From: Phycisphaerae bacterium
GTDB lineage: Bacteria; Planctomycetota; Phycisphaerae; Phycisphaerales; SM1A02
Reading direction: 5' to 3'
Assembly (NCBI GenBank): GCA_002705085.1
Contig: PAHO01000048.1
Span: 1-53,416 of the forward strand
DNA: 53,416 nt
In this document: in pieces, positions 16,590 through 25,023 of the stretch
Position numbering within the stretch: the stretch's first letter is position 1
Layout of the letters: every line of letters starts with the position of its first letter
Notes under the pieces: generated by a model
The model's input: only the letters and a program-made list of their open reading frames with translations
Told to the model about the DNA's origin: nothing
Databases searched by the model: none
Translations under genes and position numbers: made by a program

Positions 16590-17815
16590 GGCTGACCCAC
16601 CTTGATCAAGGTCTCAGCGATGGTGCGGACGACCAGGGCCGTTCCGGATTCGGTCAGAACACCACCGTTGACAATATCGACTCCGAGGTGGGACCACACT
16701 GGGAGCGCGCTGGCGCATGCCGAACGAATATCCGCCAAGGGAAGGGCCTGCATTCGTGCGTGGTGACGGATCGCCCAGGATCGGCGCTCGGCATTCGGAG
16801 GTTCCCCCGCATGATGGGGTTCCGTGAGCAACACAAGGTGCACTCTTTGTTTTGCAAGAACCTGACGAAGTTTCGCAATCTCACTGAGGTCGCCGCGGGG
16901 TGATATCAAGATGACATCCCCCGCAACAGGATCTCGATCAACGACTGTAACTTCGGGAAGCGCGGCCAGCGCCTCAATGGCAGGCTGGAGCACTGCATCT
17001 GCTTTCACATGCACAGACACTGGACCGTCTGCAAATGTTGAACGCAGCATCGCACGCGCCCCCTTTGCTGAATCACTGGGGTTCAGTCGCTGGGTAAACA
17101 TCCAATCAACCAACTGGCCGTCAGCGTGTGCATTCCGCCACGAGTTGTGTTTGACTGATGGCAACCTGGATTCTTTTGGCTCGCCTCCCAGTCGGCGAAT
17201 CGCTTGCAAAATGTGATCCGACAAGGCGACTGAAACAACCTCATCCGCCGCGCCATGCCAATTCCAAATGGACCGGCCCACGTAGCGAGGAGCATGAACC
17301 TTGTTGGCCCCACCGCAAATCGGTCCCGCTGCCGCAAACCACTCTGGGCGGCGGCTCAAGAGATCCCAAGTGCCAAACCCCCCCATCGAGAGTCCGCAGA
17401 GGTAAATCCGAGATGCATCAACATTTTCTGTGGCCAAAATATCCAAGATGCCCTGCTCAACTGCGGCCATGGGCGGCTCGGGGAACTCACCAAAAGGCGC
17501 TGCTGACACCTGCGTTCGACTGATGACACTCCAAGTTTCATTGGGTGGACATTGGGGCACAAACACATAGCAAGGGAAGTCTTTCCTGCGTTTGGGTGTG
17601 CCCATCAGTTTGGGCAAAAATTTCAACGCTGTGGTGCTGTCAACGCCACGCTCTCCCATTCCGTGCAAAATCACGAGAAGAGGTTGCGGCTCCGAGGTAT
17701 CACTCGGACGAAGAAGTCGCGAAGCAATGGGCCGGCCCCCCGGTGAGGCTGAAATGGGCAGCGCGTCCCAATCCGAGAAGTCAGGCATGCACATCAGAGC
17801 GAGAAGAAGAAGCAT
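16586..17815 (-). CDS. Exported alpha/beta-hydrolase (esterase) with extra C-terminal domain
   Basis: 409 aa. A very short hydrophobic N-terminus (MLLLLALMC) may be a signal peptide. Residues ~40-270 are an esterase of the PHB-depolymerase/feruloyl-esterase type: VILHGMGERG gives the oxyanion region, LCGLSMGGFGTW carries the nucleophile Ser, and NWHGAADEVV and SVKHNSW give Asp and His. The last ~140 residues look like a degraded SGNH-hydrolase fold. DVILISPRGDL resembles a core strand, and DIVNGGVLTESG occupies the usual DxxH block but has Asn in place of His. The substrate is unknown. It is the first gene of an operon with the DNA methylase, with a TAGCAT -10 lying 6 nt upstream. Confidence 0.8.
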   Translation of the reverse strand: MLLLLALMCMPDFSDWDALPISASPGGRPIASRLLRPSDTSEPQPLLVILHGMGERGVDSTTALKFLPKLMGTPKRRKDFPCYVFVPQCPPNETWSVISRTQVSAAPFGEFPEPPMAAVEQGILDILATENVDASRIYLCGLSMGGFGTWDLLSRRPEWFAAAGPICGGANKVHAPRYVGRSIWNWHGAADEVVSVALSDHILQAIRRLGGEPKESRLPSVKHNSWRNAHADGQLVDWMFTQRLNPSDSAKGARAMLRSTFADGPVSVHVKADAVLQPAIEALAALPEVTVVDRDPVAGDVILISPRGDLSEIAKLRQVLAKQRVHLVLLTEPHHAGEPPNAERRSWAIRHHARMQALPLADIRSACASALPVWSHLGVDIVNGGVLTESGTALVVRTIAETLIKVGQP

Positions 17816-17821
17816 GAGCCC

Positions 17822-17827
17822 ATGCTA
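17822..17827 (-). promoter_or_regulatory. -10 element (TAGCAT) of the esterase gene
   Basis: On the minus strand TAGCAT ends 6 nt before the ATG at 17815. It overlaps the stop codon of the upstream gene. Confidence 0.4.
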
Positions 17828-18805
17828 ACCGTTGGCACCATGCTCACCGATTGATTTCAGGATTCGATGCCCCCAACGAATCCTTGACTCTTCACGTCCC
17901 AATAGATCTGGAATCATCGACTGATCGACCCGTGCCGCAGGCCAGAAACTGACGTGGGCAAATCTTTTCGCTCGGGGCTCCAGACACCAAGCGCCGGCAC
18001 TGATCGTCTTGACCGATCGCTTGCTCTCAACTCGGTTCAGTTCATTGAGAATTCGGGCCGCCATCGCCGCTTTTTCATGGTGCACGGGCACCGTCGTCAC
18101 GACCAAGATGCCGGGGCCAGCCAAAGGATGGGTGACATGAACCGCCAACCGCAAAGTGGCCACGTCAGGTGTGACCACCAAACCATTCAGGTTCGTGCCC
18201 TCCGATTGCGAAAAATGCGGAAAAGGGAATTCCGCGCAAAGACCATGCTGGGACTGTGACAGAGAAAGTGAATGCAATTCCTCTGAATACGATCGAAGGG
18301 TCTTTGGGGTCGGCTCCCACGGCGCAGTGGCCAACATCGTGGCCAACTCGGGCAATGTCCCCGTTGGGTCATAAGGGGTCGATGGCAGACCCCCCGCATC
18401 CTGGGCAACGGTCGCCCCTTCCGTCGCCGCCTCACGCGCCATCAGCGTCGCGGCGGTGGCGGCCAAGGGCACAGACCACGACAAGTCACGATGGGAAGGC
18501 ACCGGTACCGACGCACGAAGCACAATGGTTTGACGCTGGTTGAGGTACACCCAACGGGTCAGTGCGGTCGACATGTTGCGGAGAGCACACGCCCGAAGCG
18601 CTTGATCCTGATGGAGCGCCTCGCGGGCAATGGCACATTCCAACAGCAATTTTCCGGGGCGGCCCTTTTCGGCTTCAGACATGTTGATCCGAAGACGAGC
18701 CGATCCCACTGGAAGCAACATCTCACCGCGGGGCGGAGGGCCTTTGACACCAAGGGCCCGAGCCAGGCGGTAGAACCCTTCCGTCACTGGAGGAAGCAAA
18801 CTCAC
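17825..18805 (-). CDS. Uncharacterised protein (326 aa)
   Basis: I do not recognise a family. It starts with GTG at 18805 (MSLLPPVTEGFYRLARALG). Composition is mixed alpha/beta with no signal peptide or membrane segment. Residues ~75-130 are helical and Ala-rich (ACALRNMSTALTRW, AATAATLMAREAA). Residues ~210-260 alternate hydrophobic strands (NGLVVTPDVATLRLAVHVTH, GILVVTTVPVHHEKAA). No catalytic motif is evident. It lies 41 nt downstream of the sialate O-acetylesterase on the same strand and is probably co-transcribed with it. Confidence 0.65.
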   Translation of the reverse strand: MSLLPPVTEGFYRLARALGVKGPPPRGEMLLPVGSARLRINMSEAEKGRPGKLLLECAIAREALHQDQALRACALRNMSTALTRWVYLNQRQTIVLRASVPVPSHRDLSWSVPLAATAATLMAREAATEGATVAQDAGGLPSTPYDPTGTLPELATMLATAPWEPTPKTLRSYSEELHSLSLSQSQHGLCAEFPFPHFSQSEGTNLNGLVVTPDVATLRLAVHVTHPLAGPGILVVTTVPVHHEKAAMAARILNELNRVESKRSVKTISAGAWCLEPRAKRFAHVSFWPAARVDQSMIPDLLGREESRIRWGHRILKSIGEHGANG

Positions 18806-18846
18806 AACCCAATGATCGTCAAATTTCGTCTATCACGTGGATGATT

Positions 18847-20184
18847 TCACCATTCAAATTTGGTCCACCGAAATGGTGCCATCGGCAAACCATCTGCATT
18901 CACGACGTTGGCGCCGGCGGGCACATCCGACCAGGCGTACCTCACCGCACGAATGTTGTCTCCAGCAATGGCGATCTGATTGCCAACAATGGTGGCCTCG
19001 GCCCTCTTCCAAGAGACCTTGTCCATTGACACTTCAAATTCGCCTGGAGTGGTACCGTCGGCGGTGGACAAGCCGACCGCATGGTCCAGTTGCACCACAC
19101 AAGAAGAGTCGGTGAATGTGACCGACCTCACCTTGGGGCCACTGGGCAAGATGTTGCGCCCATACGTCTCCGCCAGCGCCCAGCGACCCAGACGTTGCCC
19201 CACGGTTTGCTTATCGGCGGGATGAATATCTGTCGGGTTGCCGACATCAAGAAGTACGACCAGTCCCGCGTTCCCCGCAGCTTGGGCACCAAGGTCCTGC
19301 GCTTCACGCAGTTCTGCCCAGCGACCGTTCGACTCAAAAGGCGCCAACTGCACCACCCCAAAAGGAAAGTCGCCCTGACCCCAAGCTTCCCGCCACGATC
19401 GAATCATCAGTGGCAGCAACTCACGGTAGCGCTCGGGCTCGCCTGCGTTCGATTCACCTTGGTACCACACCGCGCCACGCATCCCATAGGGAACCAATGG
19501 ATGCACCATGGCATCAAACAAAGCACCCGGAGCTTGAGGTTCCGCCCGCCGCGATTCGACGAGTTTTGCGAATGCAGTTTTCTCAGCGAGCGCGATTGGA
19601 TCACACCACGGCTCAATTCGTGTTCCCCCCCAAGTGGTGTTGATCAAGCCAACCGGGACCCCCAACTCCGCCCGCAACTTGCGCCCGAAGTGCGTGCCTA
19701 CGGCGGTCCAATGACCAGCGACTTCCGGAGAAGATGGTTGCCATGCGCCTTCAAAGGTGAACTGGCCCTCAGTCGCCGTGGCCCGGTTCACTTTGATATG
19801 CCGCAACAATGGATCCTCCGCGGTTTCAATTTCAAGTTGGGCATCCTTGGATTGCAAGATGCTCCATTCCATGTTGGACTGGCCCGAACAAACCCAAACT
19901 TCACCCACCAAGACGTCTTCGAAAGTCTGCACCGAACGTCCTTCGATTCGGAGAACACGCGGCGTTGTGGACGCCGGTTCTGAGGGCAAATCAACCCGCC
20001 ACGAGCCATTGAGGTCGGCACGGTCCTGGCGTGCTGGAGACCCTTCAAGCCGCACGGTGACCACTTCCCCCGGAGCTGCTTTTCCCCAAACCGGGATGGC
20101 TTGATCACGCTGCAACACCATGTGATCGCTGAATATGGCGGGGAGTTCGAGAGTGGCCAATGCTGCAAAAAGGAATGAAATCAT
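18847..20184 (-). CDS. Sialate O-acetylesterase family protein
   Basis: 445 aa with an N-terminal signal-like segment (MISFLFAALATLELPAIF). It belongs to the SGNH-type SASA family, which removes acetyl groups from sialic acids or, in planctomycetes, more probably from algal polysaccharides. Key features are FSDHMVLQRDQAIPVWG, a beta-sandwich from ~30 to 85, the nucleophile motif CSGQSNMEW (Ser103), INTTWGGTRIEPW and AVWYQGESNA. The length is near the lower end for the family. A CATAAT -10 ends 6 nt before the ATG. It diverges from msrBA. Confidence 0.9.
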   Translation of the reverse strand: MISFLFAALATLELPAIFSDHMVLQRDQAIPVWGKAAPGEVVTVRLEGSPARQDRADLNGSWRVDLPSEPASTTPRVLRIEGRSVQTFEDVLVGEVWVCSGQSNMEWSILQSKDAQLEIETAEDPLLRHIKVNRATATEGQFTFEGAWQPSSPEVAGHWTAVGTHFGRKLRAELGVPVGLINTTWGGTRIEPWCDPIALAEKTAFAKLVESRRAEPQAPGALFDAMVHPLVPYGMRGAVWYQGESNAGEPERYRELLPLMIRSWREAWGQGDFPFGVVQLAPFESNGRWAELREAQDLGAQAAGNAGLVVLLDVGNPTDIHPADKQTVGQRLGRWALAETYGRNILPSGPKVRSVTFTDSSCVVQLDHAVGLSTADGTTPGEFEVSMDKVSWKRAEATIVGNQIAIAGDNIRAVRYAWSDVPAGANVVNADGLPMAPFRWTKFEW

Positions 20185-20190
20185 CTCAGC

Positions 20191-20196
20191 ATTATG
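20191..20196 (-). promoter_or_regulatory. -10 element (CATAAT) of the O-acetylesterase gene
   Basis: On the minus strand CATAAT ends 6 nt before the ATG at 20184. Confidence 0.4.
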
Positions 20197-20222
20197 CCGA
20201 ACGATGGGGCAGGGTTCAGGCG

Positions 20223-20228
20223 TAGACT
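20223..20228 (+). promoter_or_regulatory. -10 element (TAGACT) of msrBA
   Basis: TAGACT ends 6 nt before the ATG at 20235, and no Shine-Dalgarno is present. The two divergent -10 elements are 26 nt apart. Confidence 0.45.
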
Positions 20229-20234
20229 TGTGGC

Positions 20235-21344
20235 ATGAGTTCTATGCCTGTCATTGGCGTTTTCACGGTCGGCACCATCTTGTCGCTGGCCTTGTTCAGT
20301 TTCAACGAGGATCGCCCTGTGAGCACCCCAACCGCCACCATCAACTCTGACGCTGGAGATGCCAAGTATTCCAGTGCAGGGTTTGATCTCACTCCTTGGA
20401 CCAAATCACAAATTGAAGAACGTTGTAAAGACCTGACCGAAGAGCAAATCCGAATCACGCAGGCTTCGGGAACCGAAAGACCCTTCTGCGGAACCCTGCT
20501 CGACAACAAAAAAGACGGCATCTATTGCTGCGTGGTGTGCCGACTCCCTTTGTTTGAATCCACCAGCAAGTTCACCAGTGGCACTGGCTGGCCTTCGTTC
20601 TATCGGGCACTCGCCGAAGGTCACATCGTGGAGATTGAGGACAAATCGCATGGCATGGTGCGTACCGAAATTCGCTGCGGACGCTGTGGGGGCCATCTAG
20701 GACACGTCTTCCCCGACGGCCCCCCACCCACGGGTCGACGGTATTGCCTGAACAGCGAAGCCCTTGAGTTCTACGAAGAAGGTGATGATCTTCCTGAAGG
20801 AGCCAGACCCGATGCCGAGATCGGGTACTTCGCCGGGGGATGCTTCTGGGGCGTAGAGCACGGTTTCTCTTTGCTCCCTGGTGTTCTGGACGTGGTCAGC
20901 GGGTACCAACAAGGCACGGTGGATCGACCCGAATACAAAGCCGTGTGCGCTGGGACCACCGGCCATGCTGAAAGCGTGAAAGTGGTCTTCGATCCAGACG
21001 TGATCGACTTCGGGACTCTCTGCAAATACTTCATGTATCTGCATGACCCAACGCAACTCAACCGACAGGGACCAGACCGAGGCACCCAATACCGCTCCGG
21101 GATTTACACCGTCGGGGAGAAGCAACTCAACACCGCGCGACAGGTGCTCAGCGAGGTGCAAGCGTCAGAGGAGTTCTCCGGCCGGCAAATTGTGACCGAA
21201 CTGGAAGCGGCCAAAACCTTCTGGGCGGCCGAGGATTATCACCAGGATTACATTGCCAAGACGGGCCGCGTTTGCCATGTGAACATCCCCGCGGCGCTGA
21301 AAGCTATTGGTCGAGATCCTGCAGATCTGTCCGCAGGACACTGA
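20235..21344 (+). CDS. msrBA: Bifunctional methionine sulfoxide reductase, MsrB-MsrA fusion with N-terminal anchor
   Basis: 369 aa. Residues 5-22 form a hydrophobic signal or anchor, placing the enzyme outside the cytoplasmic membrane. The MsrB domain (~50-185) has zinc pairs Cys99/Cys102 and Cys148/Cys151 (CGRCGG) and catalytic Cys171 (RRYCLNS). The MsrA domain (~195-350) has catalytic Cys203 (GGCFWG) and the HQDY block. Together they repair both R and S methionine sulfoxides. The order B-A differs from the A-B order of many fusions. No dedicated thioredoxin is fused or adjacent, so the electron donor is unknown. Confidence 0.95.
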   Translation: MSSMPVIGVFTVGTILSLALFSFNEDRPVSTPTATINSDAGDAKYSSAGFDLTPWTKSQIEERCKDLTEEQIRITQASGTERPFCGTLLDNKKDGIYCCVVCRLPLFESTSKFTSGTGWPSFYRALAEGHIVEIEDKSHGMVRTEIRCGRCGGHLGHVFPDGPPPTGRRYCLNSEALEFYEEGDDLPEGARPDAEIGYFAGGCFWGVEHGFSLLPGVLDVVSGYQQGTVDRPEYKAVCAGTTGHAESVKVVFDPDVIDFGTLCKYFMYLHDPTQLNRQGPDRGTQYRSGIYTVGEKQLNTARQVLSEVQASEEFSGRQIVTELEAAKTFWAAEDYHQDYIAKTGRVCHVNIPAALKAIGRDPADLSAGH

Positions 21345-21348
21345 ACTG

Positions 21349-21792
21349 CTAGATCGTTGGGAGCATGAACGGGAGCAACATGAGGCACCCGAATGCGAGC
21401 AATAGTGGCAGGTTGAGGACCAATCCTAAAATGGAGCTCATCTTCGGCGCATTGGATTGCAGCAAACCGATCACACCGAAGACCGATCCGATCAGCATGA
21501 CGGGGATGGACAAACAAAATGCCAAACCGGAAACCATGACGGCGACCAGACCCTGTGACTCTCCATACTCAGAGAGCATTCTTCGTTTCTCCTCTTCTCC
21601 CAAGACTTCATAATCCTCATATGTGATGCCGTTGGCCATGTTGACCTCCGACACAAAGTTCATCACAGAAATGACCGTGATCAACACCAGAGCAAGGTTG
21701 AGAAGGCCGCAGATCATCGACGTTAAGCCGAAACCATTGGTGCTTCGCCTCATTGGACCGAGATCATGGACAGGGCTTGCTGGTTGTTCCAT
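21349..21792 (-). CDS. Small multi-pass membrane protein (DUF4190-like)
   Basis: 147 aa from ATG 21792. Three hydrophobic regions are visible: residues ~20-46, ~83-112 and ~117-146. They are separated by an acidic segment (YEDYEVLGEEEKRRML). The G-L-I-G-x-x-G-L spacing of the second and third regions resembles DUF4190-type proteins, but this is a weak assignment. A longer ORF reading from 21882 is not supported, because a CATACT -10 ends 6 nt before this ATG. Convergent with msrBA (4-nt gap), and downstream of asnB, whose end lies within its upstream region. Confidence 0.65.
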   Translation of the reverse strand: MEQPASPVHDLGPMRRSTNGFGLTSMICGLLNLALVLITVISVMNFVSEVNMANGITYEDYEVLGEEEKRRMLSEYGESQGLVAVMVSGLAFCLSIPVMLIGSVFGVIGLLQSNAPKMSSILGLVLNLPLLLAFGCLMLLPFMLPTI

Positions 21793-21798
21793 GGCACC

Positions 21799-21804
21799 AG
21801 TATG
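21799..21804 (-). promoter_or_regulatory. -10 element (CATACT) of the small membrane protein gene
   Basis: On the minus strand CATACT ends 6 nt before the ATG at 21792. Confidence 0.35.
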
Positions 21805-21844
21805 CCAGCATTGACTCCGCCCTGACGTGACCGAAAGATCAAAT

Positions 21845-23611
21845 TCAAGACATGGATGGGTGGTGTGAGCGCCACGCAGCAAACGTCACGCACAACCACA
21901 ACTGGGGCAATTTCTGATCATCACCCGACCAGACGGCTTGCAAATACTCGTTGGGATTTCGCAAATGACCAAGGGGCTCCAACGGGAGACTTTGAACCCA
22001 CCCTCGAAGGGGACCTCGAAGCCAGTCACCAAGTGGTGCCGCAAAGCCCTGCTTCCGACGCTCAAAACGGATCCCTGGAAGACGGCCTTTCAAAATCTGA
22101 CGCAACATCGGTTTGCCAGCGCCGCCAAAGGGTGGTTTTCTTTGCCCATCGCGCAAAGACCAGGCGGCGGCGTGAACCGCTTCGGTCAAGAATGGGGTGC
22201 GAACTTCCAAGGCCGAATCCATGGCTGCGCGGTCCATCTTGACCAACAAATCACCAGGCAATGCCAGCCGTGTGTCACGACGCAGTGCGCCCGCCAAGCC
22301 CGCCGCAGCACCGATGGGATTGTCCATTGCATCCACACCAGGCTGCATGCGAACCAACGCTGCCCATGCTTCATGATCGGTGGTCGATCGCAGCGCTTCA
22401 CCCAAGCGACCACCCCACAGGCCGCCCAGAATCTGAAGCGGCCTTGGCAAAGCCGAACGCATCCTTAAAACCGCGTGCCGGCGGTAGCCCCCAAACAATT
22501 CGTCGCCGCCATCACCAGAGATGGCCACCGTGCAATGTTGGGCAACTTCCTTGGTCAACGCAAGGGTGGGCAACGCGGAAGCATCGGCAAATGGCTCGTC
22601 GTACGCAGATCCAAGACGACTCGCCGCTTCTTGGATGCGATCATCGGTCATGCTGATCTTTGTCAGAGGCAAGCCCAATGCATCAGCGACCTTTTGGGCG
22701 TGAACAGACTCATCAAAGCGTTCAGCATCTGGAAAGGTCGCCACAAAAGCTGGCAATGCCGCCTCTCTGACCGCGGGAGATGAAGCGATGAACGATGAAT
22801 CAATCCCACCCGAGAGGAGCAATCCAACCCCCCGCTCAGCTTCAAGTTGTTCGCGAATGCTCGCATCGATGATGGCTTCGAGAGCATCGGCATCAACCGA
22901 CTGGTCGGCAGCCAATTCAACCGCCGCGGGTTCGCTCCACCACATTTCTTGCTCAACATGACCTTGGGCTCGCACGGCCAATCGCTGCCCCGGAAGGACC
23001 GACCGCGCCTGACCCAGGATGGTCATGGGTGGTGGCACCCATCCGAAGCTGGAGAAGAGATCTTTGGCTCGAGGGTCCAGTCGAAGATCGGCACCGGGCA
23101 GCAAGGACCACGCCCGTGCCGTTGAGGCAAACCCAAACCCCTGCGCCGTCGATCCGTAGACCAAGGGCCGAACGCCGAATCGATCTCGAGCGAGGTGCAA
23201 CGTTTCGGTGTACGCGTCCCAAGCCGCCAGAGCAAATTGGCCTTCCAGCAGTGGGAGAGCCTCGGCAAAGCCCATGCGACTGATCAGTGATGCCAGGGTG
23301 GCCGTATCACTGACCGACGCGAAAGATTGATCGGGAAGAAACTTCTTCCGCAAAGCTTGGTGCCCAGCGATGTGCCCATTGAAGACAACATGCCATCGAC
23401 CATCGGGGCTCACCATCGGTTGCTGGGCAGCATCCGACAAATCCGTCACGGCCAAACGTCTCGCCCCCAAGGCCACACCCGCCATCGGATCCATCCAAAC
23501 ACCCTCGTCGTCCGGGCCCCGCGGGGTAAGGGCCTGGAGTGGACGATGCATGGCGGCCGCCAAATCTGGACTGCTTCCAGGACGCGTGATGAAACCAACA
23601 ATGCCGCACAT
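21845..23611 (-). CDS. asnB: Asparagine synthase (glutamine-hydrolysing) family protein
   Basis: 588 aa with both AsnB domains. The N-terminal Ntn glutaminase has nucleophile Cys2 (MCGIVGF). The synthetase domain has the ATP pyrophosphatase loop LLLSGGIDSS (~265) and SGDGGDELFGGY. An oddity lies in the glutamine pocket: the usual NGEIYNH reads NGHIAGH, so the conserved Glu is His80, while Asn78 and Asp102 remain. That Glu contacts the amino group of glutamine in E. coli AsnB, so glutamine use may be altered. Such paralogues often act on sugars or peptides rather than aspartate. The neighbours (transporter, sulfotransferase) do not decide this. Confidence 0.88.
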   Translation of the reverse strand: MCGIVGFITRPGSSPDLAAAMHRPLQALTPRGPDDEGVWMDPMAGVALGARRLAVTDLSDAAQQPMVSPDGRWHVVFNGHIAGHQALRKKFLPDQSFASVSDTATLASLISRMGFAEALPLLEGQFALAAWDAYTETLHLARDRFGVRPLVYGSTAQGFGFASTARAWSLLPGADLRLDPRAKDLFSSFGWVPPPMTILGQARSVLPGQRLAVRAQGHVEQEMWWSEPAAVELAADQSVDADALEAIIDASIREQLEAERGVGLLLSGGIDSSFIASSPAVREAALPAFVATFPDAERFDESVHAQKVADALGLPLTKISMTDDRIQEAASRLGSAYDEPFADASALPTLALTKEVAQHCTVAISGDGGDELFGGYRRHAVLRMRSALPRPLQILGGLWGGRLGEALRSTTDHEAWAALVRMQPGVDAMDNPIGAAAGLAGALRRDTRLALPGDLLVKMDRAAMDSALEVRTPFLTEAVHAAAWSLRDGQRKPPFGGAGKPMLRQILKGRLPGIRFERRKQGFAAPLGDWLRGPLRGWVQSLPLEPLGHLRNPNEYLQAVWSGDDQKLPQLWLCVTFAAWRSHHPSMS

Positions 23612-23619
23612 GGCGGCAG

Positions 23620-23625
23620 AGTCTA
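23620..23625 (-). promoter_or_regulatory. -10 element (TAGACT) of asnB
   Basis: On the minus strand TAGACT ends 8 nt before the ATG at 23611. Confidence 0.45.
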
Positions 23626-23661
23626 CGGGCGGTTAGGGTCCGGCCGTTCTTAGGAGTTTGC

Positions 23662-25023
23662 ATGACCACCAATACCCCAAACGAATCCCAATCTTCCCGC
23701 GGTCAGTGGAGCGGCCGGCTCGGCTTTATTGCCGCGGCCGCAGGCAGTTCCATTGGGCTTGGCAATATTTGGAAATTCCCTTACATCACTGGCGAGAACG
23801 GTGGCGGGGCCTTTGTGCTGGTGTACCTGCTCTGCATCCTTCTCATCGCTGCACCGATTCTGATCGCCGAGATTTTGATTGGTCGAGCCAGTCAGAAGGG
23901 AGCGGTCGGCGCGTTCCCCGCCCTGGCCGGACGTGGCACTGCTTGGAGTTCGGTGGGCATCTTGGGCCTCATTGGCGCCACATTGATGCTTTCATTCTAC
24001 GCCGTTATTGGTGGCTGGACTATCTATTACACCTGGCTGTACATCAGTGGCGGCATGCCTGAGGGCGCGCAAGCAATTACAGCATTGAATGACAATACCT
24101 CTCAAAGCGCCACCACTTCCGGCATGTGGCATAGCGTGTTCATGTTCTGCTGCGTCGCCTTGGTCATTGGTGGTGTCCAAAAAGGCATTGAACGTGCGGC
24201 CAAAGTGCTGATGCCAGTCTTGGCTCTGGTCATGGTCCTGATCATCGGCAACGGCGTCATGCTGGATGGTTTTGGCAAAGCGTTGTCGTTCATTTTTGCG
24301 CCTCGATTCGATGAGCTCACCGCCAGCGGCATGTTGGAAGCACTTGGACATGCTTTTTTTAGCGTGGGGATTGGCATTGGCGTCATGTTGACGTATGGCT
24401 CATACCTGTCGAAAAAAGAAGACGTGGTGGGCACATCCATTTTTATTGCCGGAGCCGACACGTTGATTGCCATCATGGCCTGCTTGATGGTGTTTCCGAT
24501 CACCTTCAGCTTTGGCCTCGATCCGGATGCAGGACCCGGCTTGGTCTTCAAAACTATCCCCATCGCGCTTGAGCAGTTGCCGGGAGGAGGTATTTGGGGC
24601 GTTATGTTCTTTGGCTTGCTGTTCTTTGCGGCCCTGACCAGCGCGATTTCTCTTCTTGAAGTGCCGTGCGCCTTCTTGATTGATGAACTTGGATGGAAGC
24701 GGGTCAGTGCGACCATCGTGGCAGGCCTGTTCATTTTGCTGCTGGGTCTTCCAGCAGCCATCGGGGAAGATCCAACCGTCCACCCTTGGTTCAGAGGTTG
24801 GCTGGGCGATGTGGACTACATCGTGTCCAACTGGATCTTGCCGATCGGCGGTCTTGGCGTCGCCCTGTTTGTCGGGTATCGCCTACGCCGCGACGTGTTG
24901 GATGAAGCGTTCCAAACTGCTCCGTGGCTGTTGGGGCCATTCCGCTTTTTGATCAAGGTGTTGGCACCCGTAGCCATCCTGGCCATCTTCTTGAACAAGA
25001 TCGGCGTCCTGTCGTTCACCTAA
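23662..25023 (+). CDS. Sodium-dependent transporter, neurotransmitter:sodium symporter family
   Basis: 453 aa with about 11-12 membrane segments. The NSS signature of TM1 is clear: GFIAAAAGSSIGLGNIWKFPYITGENGGGAFVLVYL, including the unwound GLGN stretch that binds sodium and substrate. SFYAVIGGWTIYY (TM3) and the TM6 region SVGIGIGVMLTYGSYL also match. Bacterial members import amino acids such as tryptophan, tyrosine or leucine. It has an AGGAG ribosome-binding site ahead of ATG 23662 and a short leader. It ends 4 nt inside the convergent sulfotransferase gene. Confidence 0.93.
   Translation: MTTNTPNESQSSRGQWSGRLGFIAAAAGSSIGLGNIWKFPYITGENGGGAFVLVYLLCILLIAAPILIAEILIGRASQKGAVGAFPALAGRGTAWSSVGILGLIGATLMLSFYAVIGGWTIYYTWLYISGGMPEGAQAITALNDNTSQSATTSGMWHSVFMFCCVALVIGGVQKGIERAAKVLMPVLALVMVLIIGNGVMLDGFGKALSFIFAPRFDELTASGMLEALGHAFFSVGIGIGVMLTYGSYLSKKEDVVGTSIFIAGADTLIAIMACLMVFPITFSFGLDPDAGPGLVFKTIPIALEQLPGGGIWGVMFFGLLFFAALTSAISLLEVPCAFLIDELGWKRVSATIVAGLFILLLGLPAAIGEDPTVHPWFRGWLGDVDYIVSNWILPIGGLGVALFVGYRLRRDVLDEAFQTAPWLLGPFRFLIKVLAPVAILAIFLNKIGVLSFT

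Noticed and set aside
11618-20184. A sialic acid gene cluster built on the NeuC-like and O-acetylesterase genes
   Set aside because: The two genes are 6 kb apart in separate units, and no neuA, neuB, nanA or transporter is present. Planctomycete SASA proteins usually act on other glycans.
24102-24761. 219-aa antisense ORF in the NSS transporter gene
   Set aside because: Its translation mirrors the sense codon pattern, and there is no promoter or ribosome-binding site.
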